DNA of 10,384 nucleotides from DASRTE01 sp035253685 (GTDB taxonomy: Bacteria > Actinomycetota > Actinomycetes > Jiangellales > Jiangellaceae), in contig DATFBR010000229.1 of assembly GCA_035253685.1 (NCBI GenBank), forward strand, positions 1 to 10,384, read 5' to 3'. A program made the position numbers and the translations under genes. The notes below the pieces were generated by a model. The model searched no databases, was not told the origin of the DNA, and saw only the letters and a program-made list of their open reading frames with translations. The number at the start of each line of letters is the position of its first letter. Position 1 is the first letter of the stretch. Positions 1 to 7,200 of this stretch are shown here, in pieces.

Positions 1-816
1 CGTCGCACCCTTGTACTCGACGGGGATGCCGCCGAGCGGGTAGTCCTTGCGCTGCGGATGCCCTGGCCAGTCGTCGGGCATCTCTATCCGGGTCAGCGCG
101 GGGTGCCCGTCGAAGACGATCCCGAAGAAGTCGAAGGTCTCCCGCTCGTGCCAGTTGTTCGCCGGGTAAAGCTCGACGATCGAGGGAACGTGCGGATCGT
201 CGTCCGGGCAGGCGACCTCGACCCGCACCCGGCGGTTGTGAGTGATCGACAGGAACGGGTAGACCGCGTGCAGTTCGCGGCCGATTTCCTCGGGGTAGTG
301 CACGCCGCTGACGCCCATGCACATCTCGTAGCGGAGGGCGGGGTCGTCGCGCAGTGCTCGGGCCACCTCGACCAGATGCTCACGGCGGACGAAGAGGGTG
401 AGCTCCCCGAGATGAACCAACGATCTTTCGACCGCCTCGTCGAACGACCCGCCTGCGGTCTCGAGCGCACTGCCCAGGGCGTCGCCGACCTCGTCGAAGC
501 CCCAGCCCCAGGGCCGGGGCGTCGAGCCGTGGCGCACCGGATTGGTGTCGCGCACCACCAGCCGCCCGTAACCGGAGGTGTCCCCCGAGCTTTCGACGCC
601 GAACATTCCGCGCCGCGACGGGTGGGCGGGAGGTGGTGTGGGCAGCTCGGCGGCGGCCACCTCGGCCGCGACGTCGCCCGGACCAGCCGTGACGGCCTCG
701 CCGCTCGACCGCTCGGGAGCGGGCGGTGGCGCAGCCAGCTGGTCGGCCGGCGACTCCTCCTCACCGGCGGCAGCAGCGGTGGCGTCGTCCTGCGCGGGCG
801 ACCGGTCGTCCGTCAT
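1..816 (-). CDS. nuoC: NADH-quinone oxidoreductase subunit C, 3' end cut by the window edge
   Basis: This is a subunit of the peripheral arm of complex I, on the cytoplasmic side, which carries electrons from NADH towards menaquinone. The frame is open for 272 residues from ATG at 816 to base 1. The 30-kDa subunit signature is clear: WHERETFDFFG at residues 222-232, DGHPALTRIEMPDDW just after it, and HPQRKDYPLGG from 253. RRGMFGVESSGDTSGYGR from residue 68 is typical of actinobacterial NuoC. The first 67 residues are a low-complexity Ala/Pro/Glu leader, longer than I know from mycobacterial NuoC. No in-frame start lies between the nuoB stop and this ATG, so the start is forced; its ribosome binding site is weak. 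The gene follows nuoB after 34 bases. Probably only about 10-20 C-terminal residues are missing. Confidence 0.96.
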   Translation of the reverse strand, partial: MTDDRSPAQDDATAAAAGEEESPADQLAAPPPAPERSSGEAVTAGPGDVAAEVAAAELPTPPPAHPSRRGMFGVESSGDTSGYGRLVVRDTNPVRHGSTPRPWGWGFDEVGDALGSALETAGGSFDEAVERSLVHLGELTLFVRREHLVEVARALRDDPALRYEMCMGVSGVHYPEEIGRELHAVYPFLSITHNRRVRVEVACPDDDPHVPSIVELYPANNWHERETFDFFGIVFDGHPALTRIEMPDDWPGHPQRKDYPLGGIPVEYKGAT

Positions 817-850
817 CGGCTCGCACCCAGCCTCGGCAACCGTGGATTCG

Positions 851-1405
851 TCACCGCAGTAGGCCCTTCATCGCGTGGGCGGGCTCGGCCTCCATGGCCG
901 AGCGCTCGCGTTCCGCGTCGGCCTCCTCCCGGTTTGCTCCCAACGGTGCGTGCAGGATCTTGTTGTGCAGTTTGAGGATCGCGTCCATGAGCATCTCGGG
1001 TCGCGGAGGGCAGCCGGGTAGGTAGATGTCCACAGGCACGATGTGGTCGACGCCCTGGACGATCGCGTAGTTGTTGAACATCCCGCCGGTGCTGGCACAG
1101 ACCCCCATCGCGATGACCCATTTGGGCTCGGGCATCTGGTCGTAGATCTGGCGCAGCACGGGCGCCATCTTCTGGCTGACCCGGCCGGCGACGATCATCA
1201 GGTCGGCCTGCCGCGGCGAGGCGCGGAACACCTCCATGCCGAACCGGGCCGAGTCGTGCCGGGGACTGCCGAACGACATCATCTCGATCGCGCAGCAGGC
1301 CAGGCCGAAGGTGGCCGGCCAGACCGAGCTCTTGCGCATGAAGCCGACCAGTTTCTCGACTCCGGTCAGCAGCACACCACTGGGCAGCTTCTCCTCGATA
1401 CCCAT
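851..1405 (-). CDS. nuoB: NADH-quinone oxidoreductase subunit B
   Basis: NuoB (184 residues, normal length) carries iron-sulfur cluster N2, the last redox centre before quinone in complex I. The four expected cysteine ligands are visible: the adjacent pair C37-C38 in GLACCAIEMM, C103 in MGVCASTGGMF and C132 in YLPGCPPRPE. The quinone-site neighbourhood FGSPRHDSARFGMEVFRASPRQAD (residues 45-68) is also as in the family. The ATG at 1405 is preceded by a G-run that overlaps the nuoA stop codon (TAGGGGGTCGAC, then ATG), so translation is probably coupled to nuoA. The C-terminal tail after about residue 150 is charged and variable, as usual in actinobacteria. nuoC follows after 34 bases. Confidence 0.98.
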   Translation of the reverse strand: MGIEEKLPSGVLLTGVEKLVGFMRKSSVWPATFGLACCAIEMMSFGSPRHDSARFGMEVFRASPRQADLMIVAGRVSQKMAPVLRQIYDQMPEPKWVIAMGVCASTGGMFNNYAIVQGVDHIVPVDIYLPGCPPRPEMLMDAILKLHNKILHAPLGANREEADAERERSAMEAEPAHAMKGLLR

Positions 1406-1414
1406 GTCGACCCC

Positions 1415-1774
1415 CTAGTCCCATTCCAGGCCACCGCGCCGCCAGACGAACGCGTAGGCGACGAAGACGGCGAGGATGAACAGGCCCATCTCGACCAGGC
1501 CGAACAGGCCGAGCGCGTCGAACCTGACCGCCCACGGGTACAGGAAGATGATCTCGATGTCGAAGATGATGAACAGCATCGCGGTCAGGTAGTACTTGAT
1601 CGGGAAGCGGCCACCGCCGACCGGCTGCGGCGTCGGCTGGATGCCGCACTCGTACGAGTCGACCTTGACCCGGTTCCAGCGCCGGGGACCGGTGAGTGCG
1701 CCCAGCACGATCGAGGTCACCACGAAGCCGCCGGCAACCACGCCGAGCACGATGATCGGGACGTACGGGTTCAC
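1415..1774 (-). CDS. nuoA: NADH-quinone oxidoreductase subunit A
   Basis: NuoA is a small membrane subunit at the junction between the peripheral and membrane arms of complex I. The 119 residues contain three hydrophobic segments at about 5-27, 62-82 and 88-111. The loop between the first two carries the family motif YECGIQP (41-47), followed by RFPIKYYLTAMLFIIFDIE, which holds the conserved acidic residues entering helix 2. The start is GTG at 1774, supported by a GGAGAGGGG sequence with 5 bases of spacing (about 1780-1788). It is the first nuo gene; 103 bases separate it from the menJ stop. The nuoB start lies 9 bases beyond its TAG stop. Confidence 0.97.
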   Translation of the reverse strand: MNPYVPIIVLGVVAGGFVVTSIVLGALTGPRRWNRVKVDSYECGIQPTPQPVGGGRFPIKYYLTAMLFIIFDIEIIFLYPWAVRFDALGLFGLVEMGLFILAVFVAYAFVWRRGGLEWD

Positions 1775-1843
1775 GCGTTCCCCTCTCCGGCTCTCCCGCC
1801 GCTGGCCGTCGTGGATCCGGCCACCGCGGACACACGGGTGCCC

Positions 1844-1849
1844 ATGCTA
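1844..1849 (-). promoter_or_regulatory. Candidate -10 element of a nuo operon promoter
   Basis: In the 103-base gap between menJ and nuoA the minus strand reads TAGCAT at 1849-1844, which fits the actinobacterial TANNNT -10 pattern. Upstream of it, at 17 bases spacing, is GCCACA, which shares only ACA with the TTGACA consensus. Transcription from here would give a 5' leader of about 60 bases before the nuoA GTG. It would allow nuo to be expressed apart from menJ, although read-through from menJ is equally possible because no terminator hairpin is evident in the gap. This is inference from short motifs only. Confidence 0.3.
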
Positions 1850-1877
1850 GTGAGGTGGATCACTTCTGTGGCGCTCA

Positions 1878-3170
1878 TCATGCCGCCGGGGTCAGCCGGG
1901 TCATCGCATTGATCAGCCGGTCCATCGCGTCGCCACCGCGCCGATCGGTGAGGTTGGCGAGCAACTTGAGCGTGAACCGCATCAATGCCGGGTGCGGCAG
2001 GCCGTGGCGCGTGCACAGCTTCATGATGCGGGGGTCCCCGATCAGCTTCACGAAGACCCTGCCGAGGGTGTAGTAGCCGCCGTGCTCCTGCTTGAGCACG
2101 GCCGGGTACTGCCGCAGCACTCGCTCGCGGGCCGCGTCGGTGGTGCGCCCCCGGGCGTCGGCGACGACCGTGGCGGCCAGGTTCGCCGCCTCCATCGCGT
2201 AGTCGATTCCCTCGCCGTTGAACGGGTTGACCATCCCGCCCGAGTCGCCGACGAGCAGCAGTCCGCTCTCGTAGTGAGGCTGCCGGTTGAAGGCCATCGG
2301 GAGAGCGGCGCTGCGGATCTCTCCGACCTGGTTGTCCTCGGTGAATCCCCACTCCGGGGGCGTCTGAGCCACCCACCGGCGCAGCAGCCGTTTGTAGTCG
2401 ACGCGCCCGAATGCCGTGGACGTGTCGAGCACCCCCAGGCCGACATTGCTGGTGCCGTCGCCGGTGCCGAAGATCCAGCCATAGCCCGGCAGCAGGTCGA
2501 CCTCCCCGCGCTGGTTCTCCTCCCAGAGCTCGAGCCACGACTCCATCCAGTCGTCGTCGTGGCGAGGCGTGCTGTAGTACGTGCGCACGGCCACGCCCAT
2601 CGGCCGGTCGCCGCGGCGGTGAATTCCCATGGCGGTCGACAACCGGGACGACGTGCCGTCGGCCGCGACCACCAGCGGCGCGCGGTAGGTGACCTCGGGG
2701 CCGGCCGGGCGCAGGTCGTCGTCGAGCGGCCGGGCCCGGACGCCGCCGATACGACCGGTGCGCTCGTCGATGACGGGTCCGGTGACGGCCGTCTGCACTT
2801 GCAGACGGGCACCGGACTTCTGTGCGTGCCTGGCCAGGATCTCGTCGAAGTCGTACCGCGTTCGGACCAAGCCGTAGTCGGGATAGCTGGCCAGGTCGGG
2901 CCACGGCATGTGCAGGCGCATGCCGCCACCGACGATGCGCAGCCCTTTGTTACGGATCCAGCCCGGCGCCGAGGTGTCGATACCCATCCGGATGAGCTGG
3001 CGGACGGCTCGAGGTGTCAGGCCGTCGCCGCAGACCTTGTCGCGAGGGAAGGCCGCCTTCTCCAGCAGCAGGACGTCGATGCCGGCCCTGGCGAGGTAAT
3101 ACGCGGTGGTCGAGCCAGCCGGTCCGGCGCCGACGACGATGACGTCGGCGTCGCTGGCCGGGTGGCTCAT
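1878..3170 (-). CDS. menJ: FAD-dependent geranylgeranyl reductase family protein, probable menaquinone side-chain reductase
   Basis: This 430-residue flavoprotein belongs to the geranylgeranyl reductase family. Visible features are the N-terminal Rossmann FAD motif VIVVGAGPAGSTTAYYLARA (residues 10-29) with acidic E37 ending the second strand, KVCGDGLTPRAV (45-56) typical of this family, the ADGTSS motif (170-175), and LLVGDSGGMVNPFNGEGIDYA (305-325), the second FAD-contacting GD motif. In mycobacteria the homologue MenJ reduces one double bond of the menaquinone isoprenoid tail. Placement between menG and nuoA makes the same role most likely here. Other prenyl substrates cannot be excluded by sequence alone. 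The ATG at 3170 has a GAGGT ribosome binding site (3181-3185). A perfect 22-bp palindrome lies 28 bases upstream of the start. Confidence 0.88.
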   Translation of the reverse strand: MSHPASDADVIVVGAGPAGSTTAYYLARAGIDVLLLEKAAFPRDKVCGDGLTPRAVRQLIRMGIDTSAPGWIRNKGLRIVGGGMRLHMPWPDLASYPDYGLVRTRYDFDEILARHAQKSGARLQVQTAVTGPVIDERTGRIGGVRARPLDDDLRPAGPEVTYRAPLVVAADGTSSRLSTAMGIHRRGDRPMGVAVRTYYSTPRHDDDWMESWLELWEENQRGEVDLLPGYGWIFGTGDGTSNVGLGVLDTSTAFGRVDYKRLLRRWVAQTPPEWGFTEDNQVGEIRSAALPMAFNRQPHYESGLLLVGDSGGMVNPFNGEGIDYAMEAANLAATVVADARGRTTDAARERVLRQYPAVLKQEHGGYYTLGRVFVKLIGDPRIMKLCTRHGLPHPALMRFTLKLLANLTDRRGGDAMDRLINAMTRLTPAA

Positions 3171-3198
3171 CCGGTCTGCTACCTCACGGGTCCGAGGG

Positions 3199-3220
3199 GC
3201 TCGTGAACGCGTTCACGAGC
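3199..3220. promoter_or_regulatory. Perfect 22-bp palindrome, candidate operator upstream of menJ
   Basis: The half-site GCTCGTGAACG is followed immediately by its exact reverse complement, with no spacer and no mismatch. It lies in the 115-base gap between menG and menJ, 28 bases before the menJ ATG. Zero-spacer symmetric sites of this size are typical operators for dimeric repressors, for example of the TetR type. The cognate regulator is not in the window. It could also form an RNA hairpin in a menG-menJ transcript, but it lacks a loop and a following U-run, so a DNA-binding site is favoured. Confidence 0.6.
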
Positions 3221-3233
3221 AGGCGTCCGGGTC

Positions 3234-3239
3234 AGTCTA
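3234..3239 (-). promoter_or_regulatory. Candidate -10 element for menJ
   Basis: The minus strand reads TAGACT at 3239-3234, matching TANNNT. No good -35 is seen at the usual spacing. If real, the transcript would start near 3227 and the 22-bp palindrome would lie at roughly +7 to +28, a position suited to blocking by a bound repressor. Weak evidence on its own; its value is the geometry with the palindrome. Confidence 0.28.
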
Positions 3240-3285
3240 GGACCACATGACGGGTGCGTTGGAGTGGGGTGCCACCACCTGATGG

Positions 3286-4053
3286 TCACCCGGCTTTCCC
3301 GCTCTGACCTGCGGATTCACCAACTGCTCCGTTGCGTATTTCGCGCGTCGGGACGGCTCTTGCGGGTCGCGCGGCGTGATGGATGGCGACGATGCCACCG
3401 GACAGGTCCCGCCAGCGGACGGAGACCCAGCCGGCTCCGGCGATCCACGCGGCGAGCCCCGGCTGGGTCGGCCACGCTCTGATCGACTCGGCGAGATAGA
3501 CGTACGGGTCGGGACTGGTCGAGACGCGCCGTGCCAGTGTGGGCAGCGCGCGCATCAGGTACTCGACGTACACATGGCGGAACGGCGTCCAGGTCGGTTG
3601 GCTGAACTCGCAGACGACGAGCCGCCCGCCCGGCCGGGTCACCCGCAACAGTTCGCGCAGTCCCGCATGCGGGTCCTGGAGGTTACGCAGGCCGAACGAG
3701 ATCGTCACCGCGTCGAAGGATCCGTCCACGAACGGAAGCCTCAGGCCGTCGCCCGCCACGTACGGCAGCCACGGCCGCTGCCGCTTGCCCTCCCGCAGCA
3801 TGCCGGTCGAGAAGTCGCAGGCGACGACGAATGCACCGGCCGCTGCCAGCGGCTCGCTCGACGTGCCGGTGCCGGCGGCGAGGTCGAGCACCCGTTCACC
3901 GGGGGTCGGCGCCAGGGCTCGAGCGACCGCGTTCCGCCACCGCCGGTCCTGGCCGAGCGAAAGGACGTCGTTGGTGAGGTCGTAGCGCGACGCGACCTGG
4001 TCGAACATCGCGGCGACGTCGCGCGGCTGCTTGTCCAGGTGGGCGCGCGTCAC
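3286..4053 (-). CDS. menG: Demethylmenaquinone methyltransferase (UbiE/MenG family)
   Basis: MenG transfers a methyl group from S-adenosylmethionine to demethylmenaquinone, the last ring modification of menaquinone synthesis. In the 255-residue product, DKQPRDVAAMFDQVASRYDLTND (7-29) is the family N-terminus. RVLDLAAGTGTSSEPLA (54-70) is SAM motif I, ACD (78-80) ends the next strand, GDGLRLPF (101-108) is motif II, and SFGLRNLQDPHAGLRELLRVTRPGG (119-143) is the UbiE signature region. The GTG at 4053 gives the usual VTRAHLDKQP start; GTG at 4062 is an alternative. The protein runs about 25 residues beyond the usual end (GGIVAIHHAARP), with a basic, flexible-looking tail. A TAGGGT 7 bases before the GTG suggests a leaderless transcript. 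menJ follows after 115 bases. Confidence 0.95.
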   Translation of the reverse strand: MTRAHLDKQPRDVAAMFDQVASRYDLTNDVLSLGQDRRWRNAVARALAPTPGERVLDLAAGTGTSSEPLAAAGAFVVACDFSTGMLREGKRQRPWLPYVAGDGLRLPFVDGSFDAVTISFGLRNLQDPHAGLRELLRVTRPGGRLVVCEFSQPTWTPFRHVYVEYLMRALPTLARRVSTSPDPYVYLAESIRAWPTQPGLAAWIAGAGWVSVRWRDLSGGIVAIHHAARPARAVPTREIRNGAVGESAGQSGKAG

Positions 4054-4060
4054 GGTCCCC

Positions 4061-4066
4061 ACCCTA
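4061..4066 (-). promoter_or_regulatory. Candidate -10 element of a possibly leaderless menG transcript
   Basis: The minus strand reads TAGGGT at 4066-4061, followed by seven bases and the menG GTG. A TANNNT hexamer 6-8 bases before a start codon is the usual signature of leaderless mRNA in actinobacteria. No convincing -35 is present. The competing reading is that the same G-rich run (GGGTGGGG) acts as a ribosome binding site. Confidence 0.35.
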
Positions 4067-4069
4067 GGA

Positions 4070-4104
4070 GGCCTCGTCGACGGCGGACGAGCTGTGACGA
4101 GGCC
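4070..4104. repeat. Nine-bp inverted repeat upstream of menG
   Basis: GGCCTCGTC (4070-4078) and GACGAGGCC (4096-4104) are exact inverted copies separated by 17 bases. The inner hexamer recurs as GACGAG at 4086-4091 and CTCGTC at 4109-4114, so several alternative pairings are possible. The repeat covers the region about 17 to 51 bases before the menG start, where a -35 region or operator would lie. Function unknown; chance is not excluded at this GC content. Confidence 0.4.
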
Positions 4105-4169
4105 GTCCCTCGTCCTCGCTCTTCGGGTGGGAGCGCTGACACGTCGACGCGGACCGTCGACGCACGGCC

Positions 4170-4201
4170 GGCCGGAGGGTGGGTTACCCCAGCCTCCGGC
4201 C
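4170..4201 (-). terminator. Strong hairpin terminator of the M14 peptidase gene
   Basis: GGCCGGAGG (4170-4178) pairs perfectly with CCTCCGGCC (4193-4201). After a single G-G mismatch the stem continues with TGGG/CCCA around a TTAC loop. The hairpin begins 17 bases after the peptidase stop codon. There is no U-run, which is common for high-GC actinobacterial terminators. It should separate peptidase transcription from menG, which reads in the same direction. Confidence 0.7.
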
Positions 4202-4217
4202 AGCCGCGGTGCGGCAC

Positions 4218-7200
4218 TCAGTCGAGCAGGTGCGCCATGGTCCGCGCCACGAGATCGTCGCGCTCGCCTGGTGCGAGACCCTCCAGGCCGAACCCGAAGT
4301 ACACCGCGTCCTCGGTCGTGACGGCCGCCCCCTCCTCGAACCCGAGCTGGGTGCGGATCCAGTCGTTCGAGTTGGACGCCGAGCCCTCCGGCGAGCCGGA
4401 TACCGTCCACCCGCCACCAAGATCGGGCTCGACGGCATCGGTCTCGAACGACGTCTCCGACACGGCCGTGCCGTCGACGAGCACCGACACGTCGTCGAGG
4501 AACACGCCGATGCCCTGGGTGGCCCAGTCGGTCACGTACGAGATGGACACCTCGACCTGCTGGCCTGCGTAGGCGGACAGATCGACCGACCATTCAGACC
4601 ACCCGTTGGACGTCCCGGTGGCGGCGTTCCAGTCGCCGGTCGTGCCGGTCGGCTCGCAGTTCGCCCCCTGGTAGTGGGTGATGAACGGATGCAGCTCGTC
4701 CCAGCCCTCGGGGCAGCTTTCGCCGGTTCCTGTCTGCGTATGGCCATTGGCGTCGGGCAGGGTCGTCCAATCGTCCTGCCCGGGCGTGTGCGCCTCGACG
4801 AACAGGTAGTCCCAGTCCACCTCGGTGTCGTACGAGCTCCAGAACCGCAGCTCGCCCGACGTCGCACCGGTCAGGTCGACGGTCTGCGTGAGCCGCTTGT
4901 AATTTGCGTCGGCCTGCTGGCTGTAGACGTACCACCCGCCGGTGTGCGGGTCGAACGGTCCACCGGGGATCTCCCAGTCCAGCGGAGCTTCGCTGGCGAA
5001 CAGCGGGAACTCCTCGGGGGGCAGGAAGCTCGACGTCGTCAGCAACAGGTCGGGCCCGAGCCCGCCCGGTGGCACACTCTGGTTCTGGGCCGAGCCCGGC
5101 GCGTTGAGGTCACCGGTGAACCCGATGTACGGGTCCTCGGCCCCCGTCAGCATGAACGGCTCGCCCTCCGAGTCCACGCCTCCGTTGTCCACGTTGACGT
5201 AGGTCCCCAGCCAGTACTGCATGAAATCGTTGGAGAGCGGGAAGCACACCGGGTCGTCGGGATTCGTGCACTCAGGCGGAGCAGTGGGATTGAAGACGTA
5301 ACCGTCACGCTGTCCCATCAGGGCGTTCTTCCCGGCCAGCGCGAGCTTGCCGCCCTCGTTGAGGTAGTCGCGGACCGAAACCTCGATGTCGAGTGCGGCC
5401 TTGGCCGTCGTGCCCGGCACCTGACCGCGCGATCTCAGCAGGCTGTCATCGCCGGTCTCCCAGACCACGGCGTCGTAGTGAGAGAGCACGCCGAGGTGGT
5501 GCGGCGCCTGGCGACCCATCGTGTCGAAGTCGTAGACGTCGGTCGAGTAGCCGGCCGCCGTGAGCGCGCTGGCGTACTCGTCCACGTACTTGGCACTCCG
5601 CACACCTTGCACCGGACTGATCCCGGTGGTGTCCTCCACCGCGAGGATGAGCACGTCGGCGCCGATGTCGTCATGCACGGTGTACGTGAACGGAGCGGTT
5701 CTCACTGCCGCGTCTTGCCCACCGCCGGCGGGATTCGCCCCGGTGAACCACACTTCGACATCGTCACCCGGCTGTGCCTCGATGATGCCGCGGAACTCGC
5801 CGTAATAGACGTCGTGGGTTTCGCCGTAGCGTTCTCCGCCCTGCCATTCCTCGACCCCGGTCGCGACCTCTGCGCCGCCGTTGATCGAGTAGTGCAGCCG
5901 GACGTCCTGCAACGAGCGCTTGGCCGTCACCGCGACCTGCTGGCTGGTCCCGTACGAGACCGTGAACGGATCCGCGACCAGGTCGGGTGCATCCGACTTC
6001 GGAAGGGTCGTCGGCACGACGGGGTCGTCGGGGTCGTGGGTCGACTGCGCGACTGCCAACGCGAACGGAATGTTCTTCTCGAACTCCGCCTGGATGAGCT
6101 CCTCGTCGTCGGGGAAGATGAAGCCGCTCACGCAGTCCTCGGCGAGCCACGCGTCGTTGCCGACCGAATCGGATGCGGCCTCGCAGGTCGACATCTCCGG
6201 CGTGAAGCCCAGGGTGCCGTACTGCACCTGCGCATGCGTGTCGGTGTCGCCGTTGGTGGTGTAGAGCTCGGCCGAGAGGTCGGGGTCGTAACCCGGCACC
6301 GCCGGGTTCGTGTCCGTGCCGACCATGGCCTGGTAGATCACGTCGTCCGGCGACGGCGTGCTGACCTGCCAGCCGATTCCGTAGAGCAGGAGCTCTGCCG
6401 CGGAGTGGTAGTTGATGAAGAACTCGAATCCCACGTCGGCGAACAGGTTGTCGAGAGCCTGGGTCTCCGGCTCCGAATTGGGTCCGCTGCCGCGGTAGGT
6501 GTCGCTCGCCGGGTCCGGCGAGGAGCCCTCGTTGTCGTAGCCCCACTTCACGGCGAAGTTCCGGTTCGGGTCGACGCCGTCGCCGATGGTGATCCCCGGC
6601 TCGCCGTTGATCTCCCGGGTGTTCTTGCGCCACAGCCGATTGCCCTCGGTGAAGGTGAAGTCGTAGCCGTCGGGGTTGGCCACGGGCATGAACCACAGCT
6701 CGGTGGCGTCCACCAGCTCCGTGATCTCCGGGTCACTGCCGTAGCTGTCGAGGACGTAGTGCATGAGCCGGCGGACCATCTCGGGGGTGATCCACTCACG
6801 TGCGTGCTGAGCGCCGGCGTAGAGGACCGCCGGGCGGGTCCCGTCCGCCACCGAGTCCGCGTCAGCGGTCACCCTGACCGCGAGGATGTCTTGACCCTGC
6901 ACCGTGCTGCCGACGTTCACGACCTCGGTGAGAGCGTCGTTCTCCGCGGCGGTCGCAATGATCTCGTCCCTGAGCCCGCCGGCTGCGCTGTAAGGGCGGA
7001 ACGCGTCCCATCCCTGCTCGGCCTGGGCCAGCAGGACCTCGGAGGCCTTCTTGCCGTTGACTGTCTTGACCTCGAGTTCGACGCCCGCATCGCGCAGCTT
7101 TGCGGCCTGCACCTCGCTCAGAACAGCCTCGACCTCGACCGTGCCACCTGCGCCCTCGCCGGCCGTGGCGTCGGTGACGTCGACGCCCAGTTCGCGCATC

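Noticed and set aside
58..975. A 305-residue plus-strand frame across nuoC and the nuoB end
   Set aside because: Shadow of nuoC, whose own frame is open to base 1 and matches the family throughout.
1771..2904. A 377-residue minus-strand frame overlapping menJ
   Set aside because: Arg/Gly/Pro-rich out-of-phase reading of menJ with no motifs, overlapping the nuoA start.
1992..3206. A 404-residue plus-strand frame opposite menJ
   Set aside because: Same shadow effect; the menJ frame carries intact FAD motifs and a ribosome binding site, while the opposite frame has no family features and crosses the menJ upstream palindrome.
3376..4572. A 398-residue plus-strand frame across menG and the peptidase end
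   Set aside because: It runs antisense through two real genes and the terminator hairpin; composition is typical of a shadow frame.
4054..4593. Extending menG upstream in its open frame to 4593
   Set aside because: The added 180 residues are Arg/Gly-rich, overlap the peptidase gene and lack similarity; the family N-terminus begins at the GTG at 4053.
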